Positions 1 through 8,733 of a DNA stretch of 64,000 nucleotides are shown piece after piece. Source of the stretch: Myxococcales bacterium. GTDB taxonomy: Bacteria > Myxococcota_A > Bradymonadia > UBA7976 > UBA1532. The position numbers were made by a program, and so were the translations under genes. The notes under the pieces are model-generated. The model had not been told where the DNA came from. It saw nothing but the letters and a program-made list of their open reading frames with translations, and ran no database searches. The stretch spans positions 15,917-79,916 of the forward strand of contig JACKDN010000034.1 in the NCBI GenBank assembly GCA_020633465.1. Direction: 5' to 3'. Position 1 is the first letter of the stretch. Every line of letters begins with the position of its first letter.

Positions 1-700
1 AGCCGTCGCGGTACACCCCGAAGAACACCAGGTCGAGGCCCGCGTCGCTGCGCAGGGCGGTCAACCCCAGGGTGGCGCCGACCGTCTTGCCTTCGTTCTG
101 CTCGCGCTCGTTGCGCCCCTCGCCGTTCGTCGCCGACAGCGCCAGCCGCACGCGCTGATCCCAGGCGGTGAGGTGCAGCACCGCGCCCAGGTCGCTGGTG
201 TCGAACAGCCCGCCCGACTCGGCCAGCAGCGGCGCCAGGCCGCGCAGCGCGTAGGTGCGCTCGACCTCGGTGATCAGCGGCTCGGGCACCAGCCCGCCGT
301 CCAGCCGCAGCCCCAGGCCGGCGGGCAGATCGGTGCCCCAGAAGGCCCACGCGCGCTTCACCCGCAGCACCAGCGAGTCGCCGTCGACCCCCAGCAGGCT
401 GCCCTCGCCCGCCGAGCGCACCGCCTCGAGCCGCAGCTCGGCGCCCACCTCGTCGCGGCCGCGCCAGGCGGTGCCCAGCTCGGCGCGGTCGAGGACGAAG
501 GCGTTGAAGGTCTGGTCGTCGGCGAAGAAGCTCGCGTGGTAGCCGGCGAAGAGCTGGGCGTCGAGGGTCAGCCCGCTCTCGAGCGGCCGCCGCGGGCCGT
601 CGGGCTCGACGCCGGGGAAGGGATCCAGGGCGGCGCCCGCCGGGGTCGCCGCGGCCAGCGCCAACGCCAGCGTCAGCGCAGCGGGTGGTGTCCGAGCCAT
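1..700 (-). CDS. Outer-membrane porin-like protein, N-terminal part (runs off the window edge)
   Basis: The reading frame opens at ATG 700 and is still open at base 1, so about 233 residues are visible and the C-terminus is missing. It begins with a classical signal peptide (MARTPPAALTLALALAAATP, cleavage probably after AGA). The mature part alternates hydrophobic and polar residues, is rich in Tyr, Phe and Asp, and contains strand-like stretches such as LTLDAQLFAGYHASFF and LVLRVKRAWAFWG, as expected of a beta-barrel or carbohydrate-selective porin-like protein. The start overlaps the end of the upstream DUF2252 gene by 28 bp, so the two are probably translationally coupled in one operon. 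The substrate is unknown. Barrel family assignment is by pattern only, because the diagnostic C-terminal strand is not in the window. Confidence 0.65.
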   Translation of the reverse strand, partial: MARTPPAALTLALALAAATPAGAALDPFPGVEPDGPRRPLESGLTLDAQLFAGYHASFFADDQTFNAFVLDRAELGTAWRGRDEVGAELRLEAVRSAGEGSLLGVDGDSLVLRVKRAWAFWGTDLPAGLGLRLDGGLVPEPLITEVERTYALRGLAPLLAESGGLFDTSDLGAVLHLTAWDQRVRLALSATNGEGRNEREQNEGKTVGATLGLTALRSDAGLDLVFFGVYRDG

Positions 701-2097
701 GGGCCCTCCTCGTCGAGCAGCGCGGCGAAGGTGAGATGATCGGCCAGCACGCGCTCGGCGTAGCGTCGCGCGAAGCCGACCGTCTCGTCGACGAAGCCGT
801 CGCCGTCGGCGCCCAGGGCCGCCCGCACGGCCCCCAGGCCGCGCCCGCCCTCGGCCGTGGGGCCCAGCGCGTGCCCCCGCGCGAGCAGCCGTCCGGCCAC
901 CCGCGCCAGATCGGCCACGTCCTCGGCCGACCACTCGCCCTCGGCCACCTTCTCGGTCAGGCGGTCGAGCGACACGCCGCGCTGATAGCGGGTGCGGTGC
1001 CGGACGCGGAAGGTCATCGCGCCCACCGTCGCCCAGCCCAGCCAGGGATCGGCGTCCGCCACCTCCTGGAAGGCGCGCTGGCAGCGCACGGCCCGCTCGC
1101 CGTTGTCGACGAAGGGCCGCGACGCCGGCAGCGCGTAGCCGGGGAAGCGCGCGGGATCGGCCACCTCCTTCAGCTCGAGCAGCACGTCGTCGTCGACGTC
1201 GGGCGTCGGCCCCTCGACCAGCACGTAGTAGCGCAGGCGCGGATAGCTGGCGACGCCGGCGCCCAGGCGCCGCGCCACGTCCTTGGGCCGCAGGGCGCGC
1301 GGCGCGGGCCGGTGCTTCGCGTGCAGCGTCGCGGGGTAGGCCGCCAGCGCGCGGTCGACCAGCCGGCGGACGTCGGCGTCGACCGGCTCGAGGGCGTCGC
1401 CGACGACGCCGGGCATGGGCGGCGCCTCGACCTCGCCCCGCCGCAGGCGCCGCTGCCCGTCCTTCACCCGCGTGTAGTCGTCGAGGTGCTCGCGGGCGTC
1501 GCCGTCCCGCTCGGCGCGGCGCAGCAGATCGTCGACGATGTGGCCGAAGCCCACGCCGCGACGCACCCGCAGCGGCGCCAGGCCGCGGCCCAGGCGGTCG
1601 ATCTCGAGGACGTACCCTTCGGCCACGGCGCCGGCCAGCGCCCGCGCGGCGTCGTCGTCCAGCCCGGCCTGCAGCCCCGCGACCACGAAGCCCACGGCCA
1701 GGCGCCGCACGTCCAGGTGGTAGGGGCCGAAGGTCGCGCCGTCGAAGTCGTTGAACTCCAAGGACATCCGGCCGTCGCCGCGGCGGAAGGCGCCCAGGTT
1801 CTCGGGGTGGGGATCGCCCAGCACCAGCACCCGGCTGGCCGCCGCCGAGCCGAAGCGCGTGGGCATCGCGTCGGGCCGCGCGGCGTCGGCCAGGTACACC
1901 GCCAGCGAGCCGCGCAGGAAGTCGTAGGGGCGGGCGCCCATCTTGCGGAACTTGCCCGCCGTCAGGGCGGGCTCGCGCTCGAGCAGCGGGCGGTTGTCCT
2001 GCACCAGCAGGCTCTGCAGCCAGGCGCGCCGTCCGGCGTCCTCGGCCTGCACGCAGCCGGTCAACAGCACCAGACCCAAAGCGAAGGCAGTGCGCAT
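673..2097 (-). CDS. DUF2252 family lipoprotein (kinase-like fold)
   Basis: 474 residues. The N-terminus MRTAFALGLVLLTGCVQ is a lipoprotein signal with lipobox LTGC. The rest matches the DUF2252 pattern. FRKMGARPYDFLRGS precedes GDPHPENLGAF (about residues 94-104), then FNDFD (about 115-119) and GPYHLDVRRLAVG. These resemble the HxDxxxxN catalytic loop and the metal-binding DFD of aminoglycoside-phosphotransferase-type kinases. DUF2252 proteins have no established substrate, so phosphotransferase activity is inference. An exported lipoprotein version is unusual for a kinase fold, because ATP is not normally available outside the cytoplasm. It sits 67 bp downstream of the collagen-like lipoprotein gene and overlaps the porin-like gene, so one transcript is likely. 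Confidence 0.85.
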   Translation of the reverse strand: MRTAFALGLVLLTGCVQAEDAGRRAWLQSLLVQDNRPLLEREPALTAGKFRKMGARPYDFLRGSLAVYLADAARPDAMPTRFGSAAASRVLVLGDPHPENLGAFRRGDGRMSLEFNDFDGATFGPYHLDVRRLAVGFVVAGLQAGLDDDAARALAGAVAEGYVLEIDRLGRGLAPLRVRRGVGFGHIVDDLLRRAERDGDAREHLDDYTRVKDGQRRLRRGEVEAPPMPGVVGDALEPVDADVRRLVDRALAAYPATLHAKHRPAPRALRPKDVARRLGAGVASYPRLRYYVLVEGPTPDVDDDVLLELKEVADPARFPGYALPASRPFVDNGERAVRCQRAFQEVADADPWLGWATVGAMTFRVRHRTRYQRGVSLDRLTEKVAEGEWSAEDVADLARVAGRLLARGHALGPTAEGGRGLGAVRAALGADGDGFVDETVGFARRYAERVLADHLTFAALLDEEGPWLGHHPLR

Positions 2098-2164
2098 GCG
2101 CCGCGTTGTAGCCGGCGTCGGTGACGGCCCGGCAACAACGCGGCGACGCCTCGTCGGCGGTGCG

Positions 2165-4756
2165 TCACTGCCGCTCGATGGTCAGCGTGTAGGCGCCGCG
2201 GCTGCGCTTGTAGCCGGCCAGATCCTCGGCGCGGTCGACGGGCTGGCCGCCGATCATCAGGTAGACGGTGTCCATCGCGCTCAGCTCGAGATCGAAGGGC
2301 CCGTCCCCCGGCTCCTGACAGGCGCGCTCGAAGCGCGCGCCCGCGTACCGGCAGATGTCGCGGGCGATGACCCACGCGTCGAAGGGCGCGTCGATCGTCA
2401 CGCGGTAGGTGCCGTCCGAGGGCGCGGTGAAGACGTGCGACTGCACGCCGGCCAGGTCGGCGACGCAGGTGCCCGCGTCGAGGTCGATGGCCGTGAAGGT
2501 GGCGCCGGCCAGCTGCCAGCGGCCCACGCCGGCGCGCTGCGGGTTGACGTCGATGACGTCCGTACCCTCGACGCAGGCGTCGAGCGGCGCGGGATCCGCG
2601 CAGGTGGTCTGCTCGTCCTCGACCACGCAGGCCAGCCCCGCGGCGCAGCGATCCAGGCCCAGCCCGGCGTCGCAGGCGCCGCCGGCGGCGATCTCGGGCG
2701 GCGCCTCGAAGGCCACCACCCGCGCCTCGCTGCCCTCGAGCGTGTTGTCGAACACCAGCACCACCAGGCTCTGCGCGCGCTCGAGGCCCGGGCCGTTCAC
2801 CGGGCCCGACCAGCTGCCGGCGAAGGTGCCGTCGTTGTAGGTCAGGGTGTCGAACTCGACGTCGAAGATGTCCTCGCCCCCCACCTCGACCAGGTTCTGG
2901 TTGCCGTCGACGAAGGCGTAGCGCAGCACGATGAGATCGGCGTTGGCGTCGGTGCCCGACACCTCGATGCCCAGGGTGCGGTTCGTGCGGTCGAGATAGG
3001 CGCGGGCCTGCTCGACGACCGGCACGTCGACCGCCGCGCAGGTGCCCTGCTCGGCGCCGTCGGCGGCGTAGCACTGCTGGGCGCCGGGGCAGCGGTCGAG
3101 CACCGCGCGCGGATCGCAGGCCCCGTCGGCCTCGGGCTGGGGCGCGAAGTCGATCTCGACGCGGGGGCTCTCGAGGTCCTGCTGGTCGACCAGGAACAGG
3201 CTCAGCCCGACGGCCTCGGGGAAGTCCTCGAGCCCCGCGAGGCGGCGGGCGATGAAGTCGGTCTGGCCCAGCAGCGCCTCGCCCAGGTTGGCGTACAGGA
3301 TGGTGTCGCCGCTCTGCACGTCGTAGACGATCGGCTCGCCCTCGGCGTCGAGCAGCTCGAAGCCGATGGCGGTGACGTCGCGCCCGGCGTCGCGGCCGCG
3401 CACCCACAGGCCGACGAGCCCCGTCTGGTCGTCGCGCAGGGCGCGCGCCTCGAGGATCTCGGGCGGGCTGGCCAGGGCGCAGGTCGACTCGCCAGCCTCC
3501 GCGTCGAAGTTGCACAGCAGATCGCCGGCGCACGCCTGGCGCACGTCGATGCTGCAGGGCTCGCCCACGCCCACCGGCGCCAGGGGCAGCGCGCGCAGAT
3601 CCAGCGTCGCGGGCGCGCCGGCGTAGGGCCGAGCGACGGCGTAGAGCACGTCGCCCTCTTCGATCTCCTCGCCCAGCAGGGCGCCGAAGCCGTCGGTGTC
3701 GTCGTCGCACTGGGTCTCGGCGCCGATCGCCGGGCAGTCGTCCCACAGCGACAGCACGGTGTCGTAGTCGGTGGCGAAGGTGTCCGACGACACCAGCCAC
3801 ACGGCGGTCTCGGGCACGCGCAGCGCGAAGACCTGACCCGAGCGCAGGCCGCCGCACTGGCTGGCCGGCAGGCCGTCGGAGGACGGGACGTCGATCCGGA
3901 CGCTGTAGACGCCTTCCTCGTTGATCTCGGCCTCGGCGAAGAAGTCGATCAGGTTGGGCGCGTCGGCGCAGGCCAGCGGCGGCGCGCCGCCCATGCCGCC
4001 CATGCCGGGCTCCCCGCCCATGCCGGGCTCGCCGCCCATGCCTGGCTCGCCGCCCATGCCGGGCTCGCCGCCCATGCCGGGCTCGCCGCCCATGCCGGGC
4101 TCGCCGCCCATGCCGCCGACGCCCGGCGCGCCGCCCATGCCCGGCTCACCGCCGGCGCCCGGCTCACCGCCCGCGCCCGGCTCACCGCCGGCGCCTGGCT
4201 CACCGCCAGCGCCCGGCTCACCGCCCATGCCTGGCTCACCGCCGGCGCCCAGCTCGCCACCGGCGCCCGGCTCACCGCCCATGCCTGGCTCACCGCCGGC
4301 GCCCAGCTCACCGCCGGCGCCCAGCTCACCGCCCATGCCCGGCTCACCGCCGGCGCCCGGCTGGCCACCGGCGCCCGGCTCGCCGCCGACGCCCGGCTCA
4401 CCGCCGGCGCCCGGCTCGCCGCCGACGCCCGGCTGGCCACCGGCGCCCGGCTCACCGCCGGCCCCAGGCTGGCCGCCCATGCCGGGCACGCCGCCCGCGC
4501 CCGGCTCGCCGCCCTGCCCGGGATCGCCGCCCGCGCCGACGCCGGCGTCCCCCGCCGGCGCGCAGCTGCACGCCCCGAAGGTGCCGTTCTCGGTGCACAC
4601 CTGCGTGCCCTGGCCCCCGCCGGCGCAGCTGCACTGCGCCGTCTGTCCCGCGACGCAGGCGTTGTTGCCCCCGCCGCCGCTGCCGCCCGGGCAGCCCCAA
4701 AGCAGCGCGGCCATCGCCGCTACGCCCCACAGTCTGGTGTCGAATCGCTGGTTCAT
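2165..4756 (-). CDS. Large lipoprotein with collagen-like Gly-X-Y repeat stalk
   Basis: 863 residues. The signal MNQRFDTRLWGVAAMAALLWGC has a lipobox (LWGC), so the mature protein should be lipid-anchored. A Cys-rich segment (about residues 34-66, several CxC pairs) is followed by a long low-complexity stalk (about 74-258) built of six-residue GEPGAG, GEPGMG and GELGAG units. Read in triplets, Gly recurs at every third position apart from short interruptions, as in collagen. The remaining 600 residues are acidic beta-rich modules with paired cysteines (for example CDPRAVLDRCPG and CDAGLGLDRCAAG), typical of large myxobacterial surface proteins, and have no recognised enzyme motif. The RBS CGGGGAGAGCC lies directly before the ATG. 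It is downstream of a sigma-54 activator gene and upstream of DUF2252. Function is probably cell-surface structure or adhesion (inference). Confidence 0.8.
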   Translation of the reverse strand: MNQRFDTRLWGVAAMAALLWGCPGGSGGGGNNACVAGQTAQCSCAGGGQGTQVCTENGTFGACSCAPAGDAGVGAGGDPGQGGEPGAGGVPGMGGQPGAGGEPGAGGQPGVGGEPGAGGEPGVGGEPGAGGQPGAGGEPGMGGELGAGGELGAGGEPGMGGEPGAGGELGAGGEPGMGGEPGAGGEPGAGGEPGAGGEPGAGGEPGMGGAPGVGGMGGEPGMGGEPGMGGEPGMGGEPGMGGEPGMGGEPGMGGMGGAPPLACADAPNLIDFFAEAEINEEGVYSVRIDVPSSDGLPASQCGGLRSGQVFALRVPETAVWLVSSDTFATDYDTVLSLWDDCPAIGAETQCDDDTDGFGALLGEEIEEGDVLYAVARPYAGAPATLDLRALPLAPVGVGEPCSIDVRQACAGDLLCNFDAEAGESTCALASPPEILEARALRDDQTGLVGLWVRGRDAGRDVTAIGFELLDAEGEPIVYDVQSGDTILYANLGEALLGQTDFIARRLAGLEDFPEAVGLSLFLVDQQDLESPRVEIDFAPQPEADGACDPRAVLDRCPGAQQCYAADGAEQGTCAAVDVPVVEQARAYLDRTNRTLGIEVSGTDANADLIVLRYAFVDGNQNLVEVGGEDIFDVEFDTLTYNDGTFAGSWSGPVNGPGLERAQSLVVLVFDNTLEGSEARVVAFEAPPEIAAGGACDAGLGLDRCAAGLACVVEDEQTTCADPAPLDACVEGTDVIDVNPQRAGVGRWQLAGATFTAIDLDAGTCVADLAGVQSHVFTAPSDGTYRVTIDAPFDAWVIARDICRYAGARFERACQEPGDGPFDLELSAMDTVYLMIGGQPVDRAEDLAGYKRSRGAYTLTIERQ
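3983..4537 (-). repeat. 18-bp tandem repeat encoding collagen-like GEP-GAG/GMG hexapeptides
   Basis: About 30 imperfect copies of an 18-bp unit (coding strand ggcgagccgggcatgggc and variants) lie inside the lipoprotein gene. The copies nearest the repeat's C-terminal end (plus-strand 4015-4110) are nearly identical (GEPGMG), which suggests recent expansion. The middle copies alternate Ala, Met, Val, Glu and Leu. The unit length is a multiple of three, so copy-number change alters stalk length without breaking the frame. Confidence 0.9.
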
Positions 4757-4835
4757 GGCTCTCCCCGAGGCTCGTCGAACGCGGGGATGGTACCGATGAC
4801 GGCCGGTCGACGCACGCGCCGAGGCCGTCGGGCCG

Positions 4836-6215
4836 TCAGCGCACCTCGCCGTAGCGCTCCAGCTTGCGGTACAGCGTCTTGCGATCCACCTGCAGGATCT
4901 CGGCGGCGCGGCTCTTGTTGCCCTCGGTCAGCTCGAGCACGTGCAGGATGTACCGCCGCTCGAGCGATTCGAGCGGCTCGAGCGCCTCGGCGTCCATCGC
5001 GAAGCCGCCGGGGCTCGCCACGTGCCTGGGCGTCACGACCTCGTCGGGCAGATCCTCGACGTCGACGCGGTGCCCCCGGCACAAGGCCACCGCGCGCTCC
5101 ATCGCGTTCTCGAGCTCGCGCACGTTGCCCGGCCAGCGATAGCTCATCAGCCGTCCGACCGCGCCGGGCGTCAGCCCCTCGACCGGCGATCCGTAGCGCG
5201 CCGCGAAGCGCTCGACGAAGCGCTGGGCCAGCAACAGCACGTCGTCGCCGCGCGCCCGCAGCGGCGGCGTCGTGATGCGCACCACGTTGACGCGGTAGAA
5301 CAGGTCGTCGCGGAAGCGCCGCGCCGCCACCTCGGCCTCGAGATCGCGGTTGGTCGCGGCCACCAGCCGCACGTCGAAGGCCACCTCGCGGGTGGCGCCC
5401 ACCGGCCGCACCTTGCGCTCCTGCAGCGCTCGCAGCAGCTTGGCCTGCGTGCCCAGCGAGAGCTCGCCGATCTCGTCGAGCAGCAGCGTCCCGCCGTCGG
5501 CCTGCACGAACAGACCCACGTGATCCTCGGTGGCGCCGGTGAAGGCCCCGCGCGCGTGCCCGAACAGCTCGCTCTCGAGCAGGGTCTCGGGCATCGCCGC
5601 GCAGTTGATCGCCACGAAGCGCCCCCGGTGGCGGCGCCCCTGCTGGTGCAGCGCGCGCGCCACCAGCTCCTTCCCGGTGCCGCTCTCGCCGGTCACCATC
5701 ACCGACACGTCGGTGGGCGCCAGCCGCTCGACCATGTCGAACAGCCGCCGCATCGCCGGGCTGCGCCCCACCATGCCGCCCACCTCGGCGATCTCGCGCA
5801 CGGCGGCCGGCAGCTGCTCGGCGCGCAAGGTCAGGCGGTGCTGCCGGATGGCCTTGTGCAGCACCTCGAACAGGTGGTCGAAGGGCGCCACCGACGAGGC
5901 CACGTCGCAGGCGCCCGCCCGCAGCGCGCCCAGGGCCGCCTGCGCGTCGACGTCGTCGCACAGCACGATGACCGGCAGCGCCGGGCGCCCGTCGACCAGC
6001 GCGTGGCACAGCGCGAGGCCGTCGGCCTCGCCGACCAGGTGCAGCGCCACCAGCACGGCGTCCACGTCGCCCGCCACCACCCGGGCCGCCGCCGCGCTGG
6101 CGTCGGCGCAGGGGCGCGCGGTGAAGTCGGCCCGGGCGTCCAGCGCGGCCCGCAGCCGCTCGCGGCGCGTCGTCATCGGATCGACGAGCAGGACGCGGGC
6201 GGGGGGATCGAGCAC
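4836..6215 (-). CDS. Sigma-54-dependent transcriptional activator with degenerate receiver domain
   Basis: 459 residues from a GTG at 6215 with RBS GGAGG four bases upstream; this start retains a complete receiver-like domain (residues 5-125). The AAA+ domain has Walker A GESGTGKE (about 176-183), the sigma-54-contact motif GAFTGA, Walker B region LLLDEIGEL, and a C-terminal Fis-type helix-turn-helix (GNKSRAAEILQVDRKTLYRKL). The receiver looks inactive. Asp12 remains, but the phosphoacceptor position in AVLVALHL is Ala57 and the conserved Lys before Pro-Phe is replaced (VAPF, Ala110). It is therefore probably not controlled by phosphorylation, though the ATPase looks intact. Targets are unknown; the downstream lipoprotein/DUF2252/porin genes are candidates, but no -24/-12 site was seen in front of them. 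Confidence 0.9.
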   Translation of the reverse strand: MLDPPARVLLVDPMTTRRERLRAALDARADFTARPCADASAAAARVVAGDVDAVLVALHLVGEADGLALCHALVDGRPALPVIVLCDDVDAQAALGALRAGACDVASSVAPFDHLFEVLHKAIRQHRLTLRAEQLPAAVREIAEVGGMVGRSPAMRRLFDMVERLAPTDVSVMVTGESGTGKELVARALHQQGRRHRGRFVAINCAAMPETLLESELFGHARGAFTGATEDHVGLFVQADGGTLLLDEIGELSLGTQAKLLRALQERKVRPVGATREVAFDVRLVAATNRDLEAEVAARRFRDDLFYRVNVVRITTPPLRARGDDVLLLAQRFVERFAARYGSPVEGLTPGAVGRLMSYRWPGNVRELENAMERAVALCRGHRVDVEDLPDEVVTPRHVASPGGFAMDAEALEPLESLERRYILHVLELTEGNKSRAAEILQVDRKTLYRKLERYGEVR

Positions 6216-6240
6216 GGGACCTCCGGACGGCCGGTGCGAC

Positions 6241-6268
6241 ACTATACGCGGTTCGGACGCGCGGGTCA
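6241..6268 (-). promoter_or_regulatory. Possible sigma-70-type promoter of the sigma-54 activator gene
   Basis: On the minus strand a good -10 (TATAGT, plus-strand 6241-6246) is preceded by a weak -35 (CTGACC, about 6263-6268) with a spacing of about 16 bp. The -35 overlaps the stop codon of the aminotransferase gene. Transcription would begin about 20 bases before the GTG start. TATAGT stands out as A+T-rich against the local GC content. Confidence 0.4.
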
Positions 6269-7984
6269 GCCGCCCGCGCCCGCGCGCAGCCGCGCGAGGG
6301 CCTCGCTGGGCAGCGTGAACCAGCGCAGAGACTGGAAGTCGGCGTTGAGGTCCGGGTCGTCCGCCTCGGCGAAGCGGCGCGCCGCGTCGTCGAACAGCGC
6401 GCGGGCCTCGCCCAGGTAGTCGGCCAGCGCGGCCTCGGGCTCGGTGGCGTGGCGGCTGCGGTAGGACATGCGGCCGCCGGCGTAGCGGACGTCGTGCAGG
6501 CGCATCGGCTGGAAGGCGCGCTCGCCCCGGTGCTGCCACAGGCCGGTGTCGGGGCAGAAGCGGTAGTCGGGCAGCAGGCGCCAGCCGTGGGTGGCCACGA
6601 GCTCCAGCGCCTCGAGCACGTACTCGAAGGACGCCCGGCTGATGAAGTAGTTGAAGTTCACCCGCACCCAGCCCGGCTTGACGCCCTCGCAGCCGCGCAG
6701 GATCTCGCGCTCGAAGGCGCGCGAGCGGGTGAGATCGATGCCCAGCAGGCGGTGGCCGTAGGGCCCGGCGCACGAGCAGCCGCCGCGCGCCTGAATGCCG
6801 AACAGATCGTTCAGCAGCGCGACGACGAAGTTGTGGTGCAGGAAGCGGTCGTCGCCGTCGCGCACCATCAACGAGACGATCGACAGGCGCCAGGCCTCGG
6901 CGTTGCCCAGCACCCGCAGGTCGGGGTGGGCGCGCCAACGCTCGATGGCCTGGCGGATGAAGCCGTGCTCGCGCGCGCGGATGAGCGGCACGCCGACGGC
7001 GTCCTTCAGCTGGAAGACCAGGCCGGCGCGGATGGAGCCGATGATCGCCGGCGTGCCGCCCTCTTCGCGGTGCACCGGATCGTCCAAATAGACGTGCTCG
7101 GCGCTGCTGACGTAGGCCACCGTGCCGCCGCCGGGCGCGGTGGGCACGCGGTTCTGCAGCAGCGCGCGCTTCACCACCAGCACGCCGGGCGTGCCCGGGC
7201 CGCCGATGAACTTGTGGGGCGAGAGGAACAGGGCGTCTTTGTAGACGCGATCACCGTCGGGGCGGTCGTCCGCCATGTTCATCTCGATCTTCACGTAGGG
7301 CCCCGCCGCCGCGAAGTCCCAGAACGACAGCGCCCCGTGGCGGTGCAGCAGGGCCGACACCGCGCGGGTGTCGGTGCCGATGCCGGTGACGTTGCTGGCC
7401 GCCGAGAAGCTGCCGATCTTCAGCGGCCGGTCGGCGTAGCGCACGAGCGCCGCCTCGAGCAGCGCCAGGTCGACGTGCCCGTCGGCGTCCTCGTCGATGA
7501 CCACGGTCTCGGCGATCGACTCGCGCCAGGGCAGCTCGTTGCTGTGGTGCTCGTAGGGGCCGATGAACACCACCGGGCGCTTCTCGGGCGGGATCTGGGC
7601 CGAGAAGCCGTAGGTGTCGTCCAGATCGCGGGGGATGCGCAGGTTGAGGACGTCGATCAGCTTGTTGACCGCCGCCGTCGCGCCCGAGCCGCAGAACAGC
7701 ACGACGTCGCGCTCGTCGGCGCCGACCGCGCGGGCGATGATCTGCCGCGCGTCCTCGCGGAAGCGGGTGGTCTGCAGCCCGGTGCCCGACGACTCGGTGT
7801 GCGTGTTGGCGTACAGCGGCATGACCTCGTGCCGCACGAAGTCCTCGATGAAGGCGAGCGATCGCCCGGACGCTGTGTAGTCGCAATAGACCACCCGGCG
7901 CAGGCCGTAGGGGCCCGCGATGGCGGTGTCTTCACCGATGATCGCGTTGCGGATGGTCTCGACGAGGCGTTCGGCGTCTTCCAC
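6266..7984 (-). CDS. PLP-dependent class V aminotransferase / cysteine desulfurase-like protein
   Basis: 572 residues from GTG 7984, chosen because GGGAGGA lies five bases upstream and the first residues lead straight into the conserved core. Visible family features are DYTASGRSLAF near the N-terminus, LFCGSGATAAVNKL (cofactor phosphate site), DFAAAGPYV (Asp that contacts the pyridine nitrogen) and the Schiff-base lysine in FLSPHKFIGGPGTPG. It resembles NifS/Csd proteins but is about 150 residues longer, with an extra C-terminal region, and carries the motif GGCSCAGPYGH seen in long uncharacterised relatives. A cysteine in that motif could be the persulfide site, but this is not certain. It lies 53 bp downstream of the dioxygenase gene, so co-transcription is likely. 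The substrate is unknown. Confidence 0.85.
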   Translation of the reverse strand: MEDAERLVETIRNAIIGEDTAIAGPYGLRRVVYCDYTASGRSLAFIEDFVRHEVMPLYANTHTESSGTGLQTTRFREDARQIIARAVGADERDVVLFCGSGATAAVNKLIDVLNLRIPRDLDDTYGFSAQIPPEKRPVVFIGPYEHHSNELPWRESIAETVVIDEDADGHVDLALLEAALVRYADRPLKIGSFSAASNVTGIGTDTRAVSALLHRHGALSFWDFAAAGPYVKIEMNMADDRPDGDRVYKDALFLSPHKFIGGPGTPGVLVVKRALLQNRVPTAPGGGTVAYVSSAEHVYLDDPVHREEGGTPAIIGSIRAGLVFQLKDAVGVPLIRAREHGFIRQAIERWRAHPDLRVLGNAEAWRLSIVSLMVRDGDDRFLHHNFVVALLNDLFGIQARGGCSCAGPYGHRLLGIDLTRSRAFEREILRGCEGVKPGWVRVNFNYFISRASFEYVLEALELVATHGWRLLPDYRFCPDTGLWQHRGERAFQPMRLHDVRYAGGRMSYRSRHATEPEAALADYLGEARALFDDAARRFAEADDPDLNADFQSLRWFTLPSEALARLRAGAGG

Positions 7985-8037
7985 GGATCCTCCCGGTCGG
8001 GCGGCACAGTGTAGACCATCGTGGGGCGCGCGGTGTG

Positions 8038-8733
8038 TCAGCGCAGGTCGCGCAGGCGGGGCGGGACGGCGTCCGCGCGCGCGAAGCGCAGCTCGGCGCT
8101 GACGCGCGGGCGCGACATCGTGGGGGTGGCGTGGGTGGCGTGCAGCAGGGCGCCGCCGAAGATCAGGGCGTCGCCCGCGGCGAGGGCGGGCGCGTGGTCG
8201 GCGACGCGCGGGCGGGCCAGCTCGGCGGGCGTCAGCAGGCGATCGGGCGCCGCGTCCATCCAGCACAGGCCGGGCGCGTCGACGCCACAATCGCCGAGGG
8301 GGATCCAGGCGGTCAGCAGCGGCGCCAGGGCGTCGGGCGCGGCCGGATTCCCCTGCGCGAAGTCGAAGGCGAGGGCGCCGTCCTGGTGCCAGCTGTGCGG
8401 GGCGTGCCAGGACGGGCGCTCGGCCGGGGGCCGCTGACGGCGCAGCCAGCACGCGCGGCCGAGGGGCACCAGCGGGGCGCCGGCGAGGGCCGCGACCGGA
8501 CCGTCGAGCGCCTCGGCGAACGCGGCGAGCGTGTCGGGCAGCGCCGCCAGCCCCACCGACGAGGCGGTGGGCACCCAGGGCACGCCCGGCGGCAGCACGT
8601 CGCCCGCGGAGAACGGGCCGACCGCGGCGATGCGGTCGTCGAGGCGGGCGAACAGGTCGGCGGCGTCGCGCGCGGCGCGCGCCACCACCGCGGCGGGCAC
8701 CGCGCCGCGCAGGCGCCGCACGCCGTCGATCAT
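8038..8733 (-). CDS. Phytanoyl-CoA dioxygenase (PhyH)-like Fe(II)/2-oxoglutarate oxygenase
   Basis: 231 residues starting at ATG 8733. Its start codon shares one base with the TAA of the upstream lipoprotein gene (TAATG), so translation is probably coupled. The iron-binding facial triad is visible as HQD in SWHQDGALAFD plus a distal His in LLHATHATPTMSRPR. The Arg in RVSAELRF is placed to bind the 2-oxoglutarate carboxylate. Such enzymes hydroxylate small molecules or lipids using O2 and 2-oxoglutarate. The substrate cannot be told from the sequence. The protein is somewhat shorter than typical PhyH proteins (about 250-300). Confidence 0.8.
   Translation of the reverse strand: MIDGVRRLRGAVPAAVVARAARDAADLFARLDDRIAAVGPFSAGDVLPPGVPWVPTASSVGLAALPDTLAAFAEALDGPVAALAGAPLVPLGRACWLRRQRPPAERPSWHAPHSWHQDGALAFDFAQGNPAAPDALAPLLTAWIPLGDCGVDAPGLCWMDAAPDRLLTPAELARPRVADHAPALAAGDALIFGGALLHATHATPTMSRPRVSAELRFARADAVPPRLRDLR

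Noticed and set aside
1943..5275. Plus-strand open frame of over 1100 codons
   Set aside because: It lies antisense to three supported minus-strand genes and reads as Ala/Arg/Gly/His low complexity; no RBS or motif.
6266..7984. Second iscS/sufS gene
   Set aside because: It shares the class V fold and lysine but is 150 residues longer and lies away from any Fe-S assembly genes, so only a family-level call is justified.
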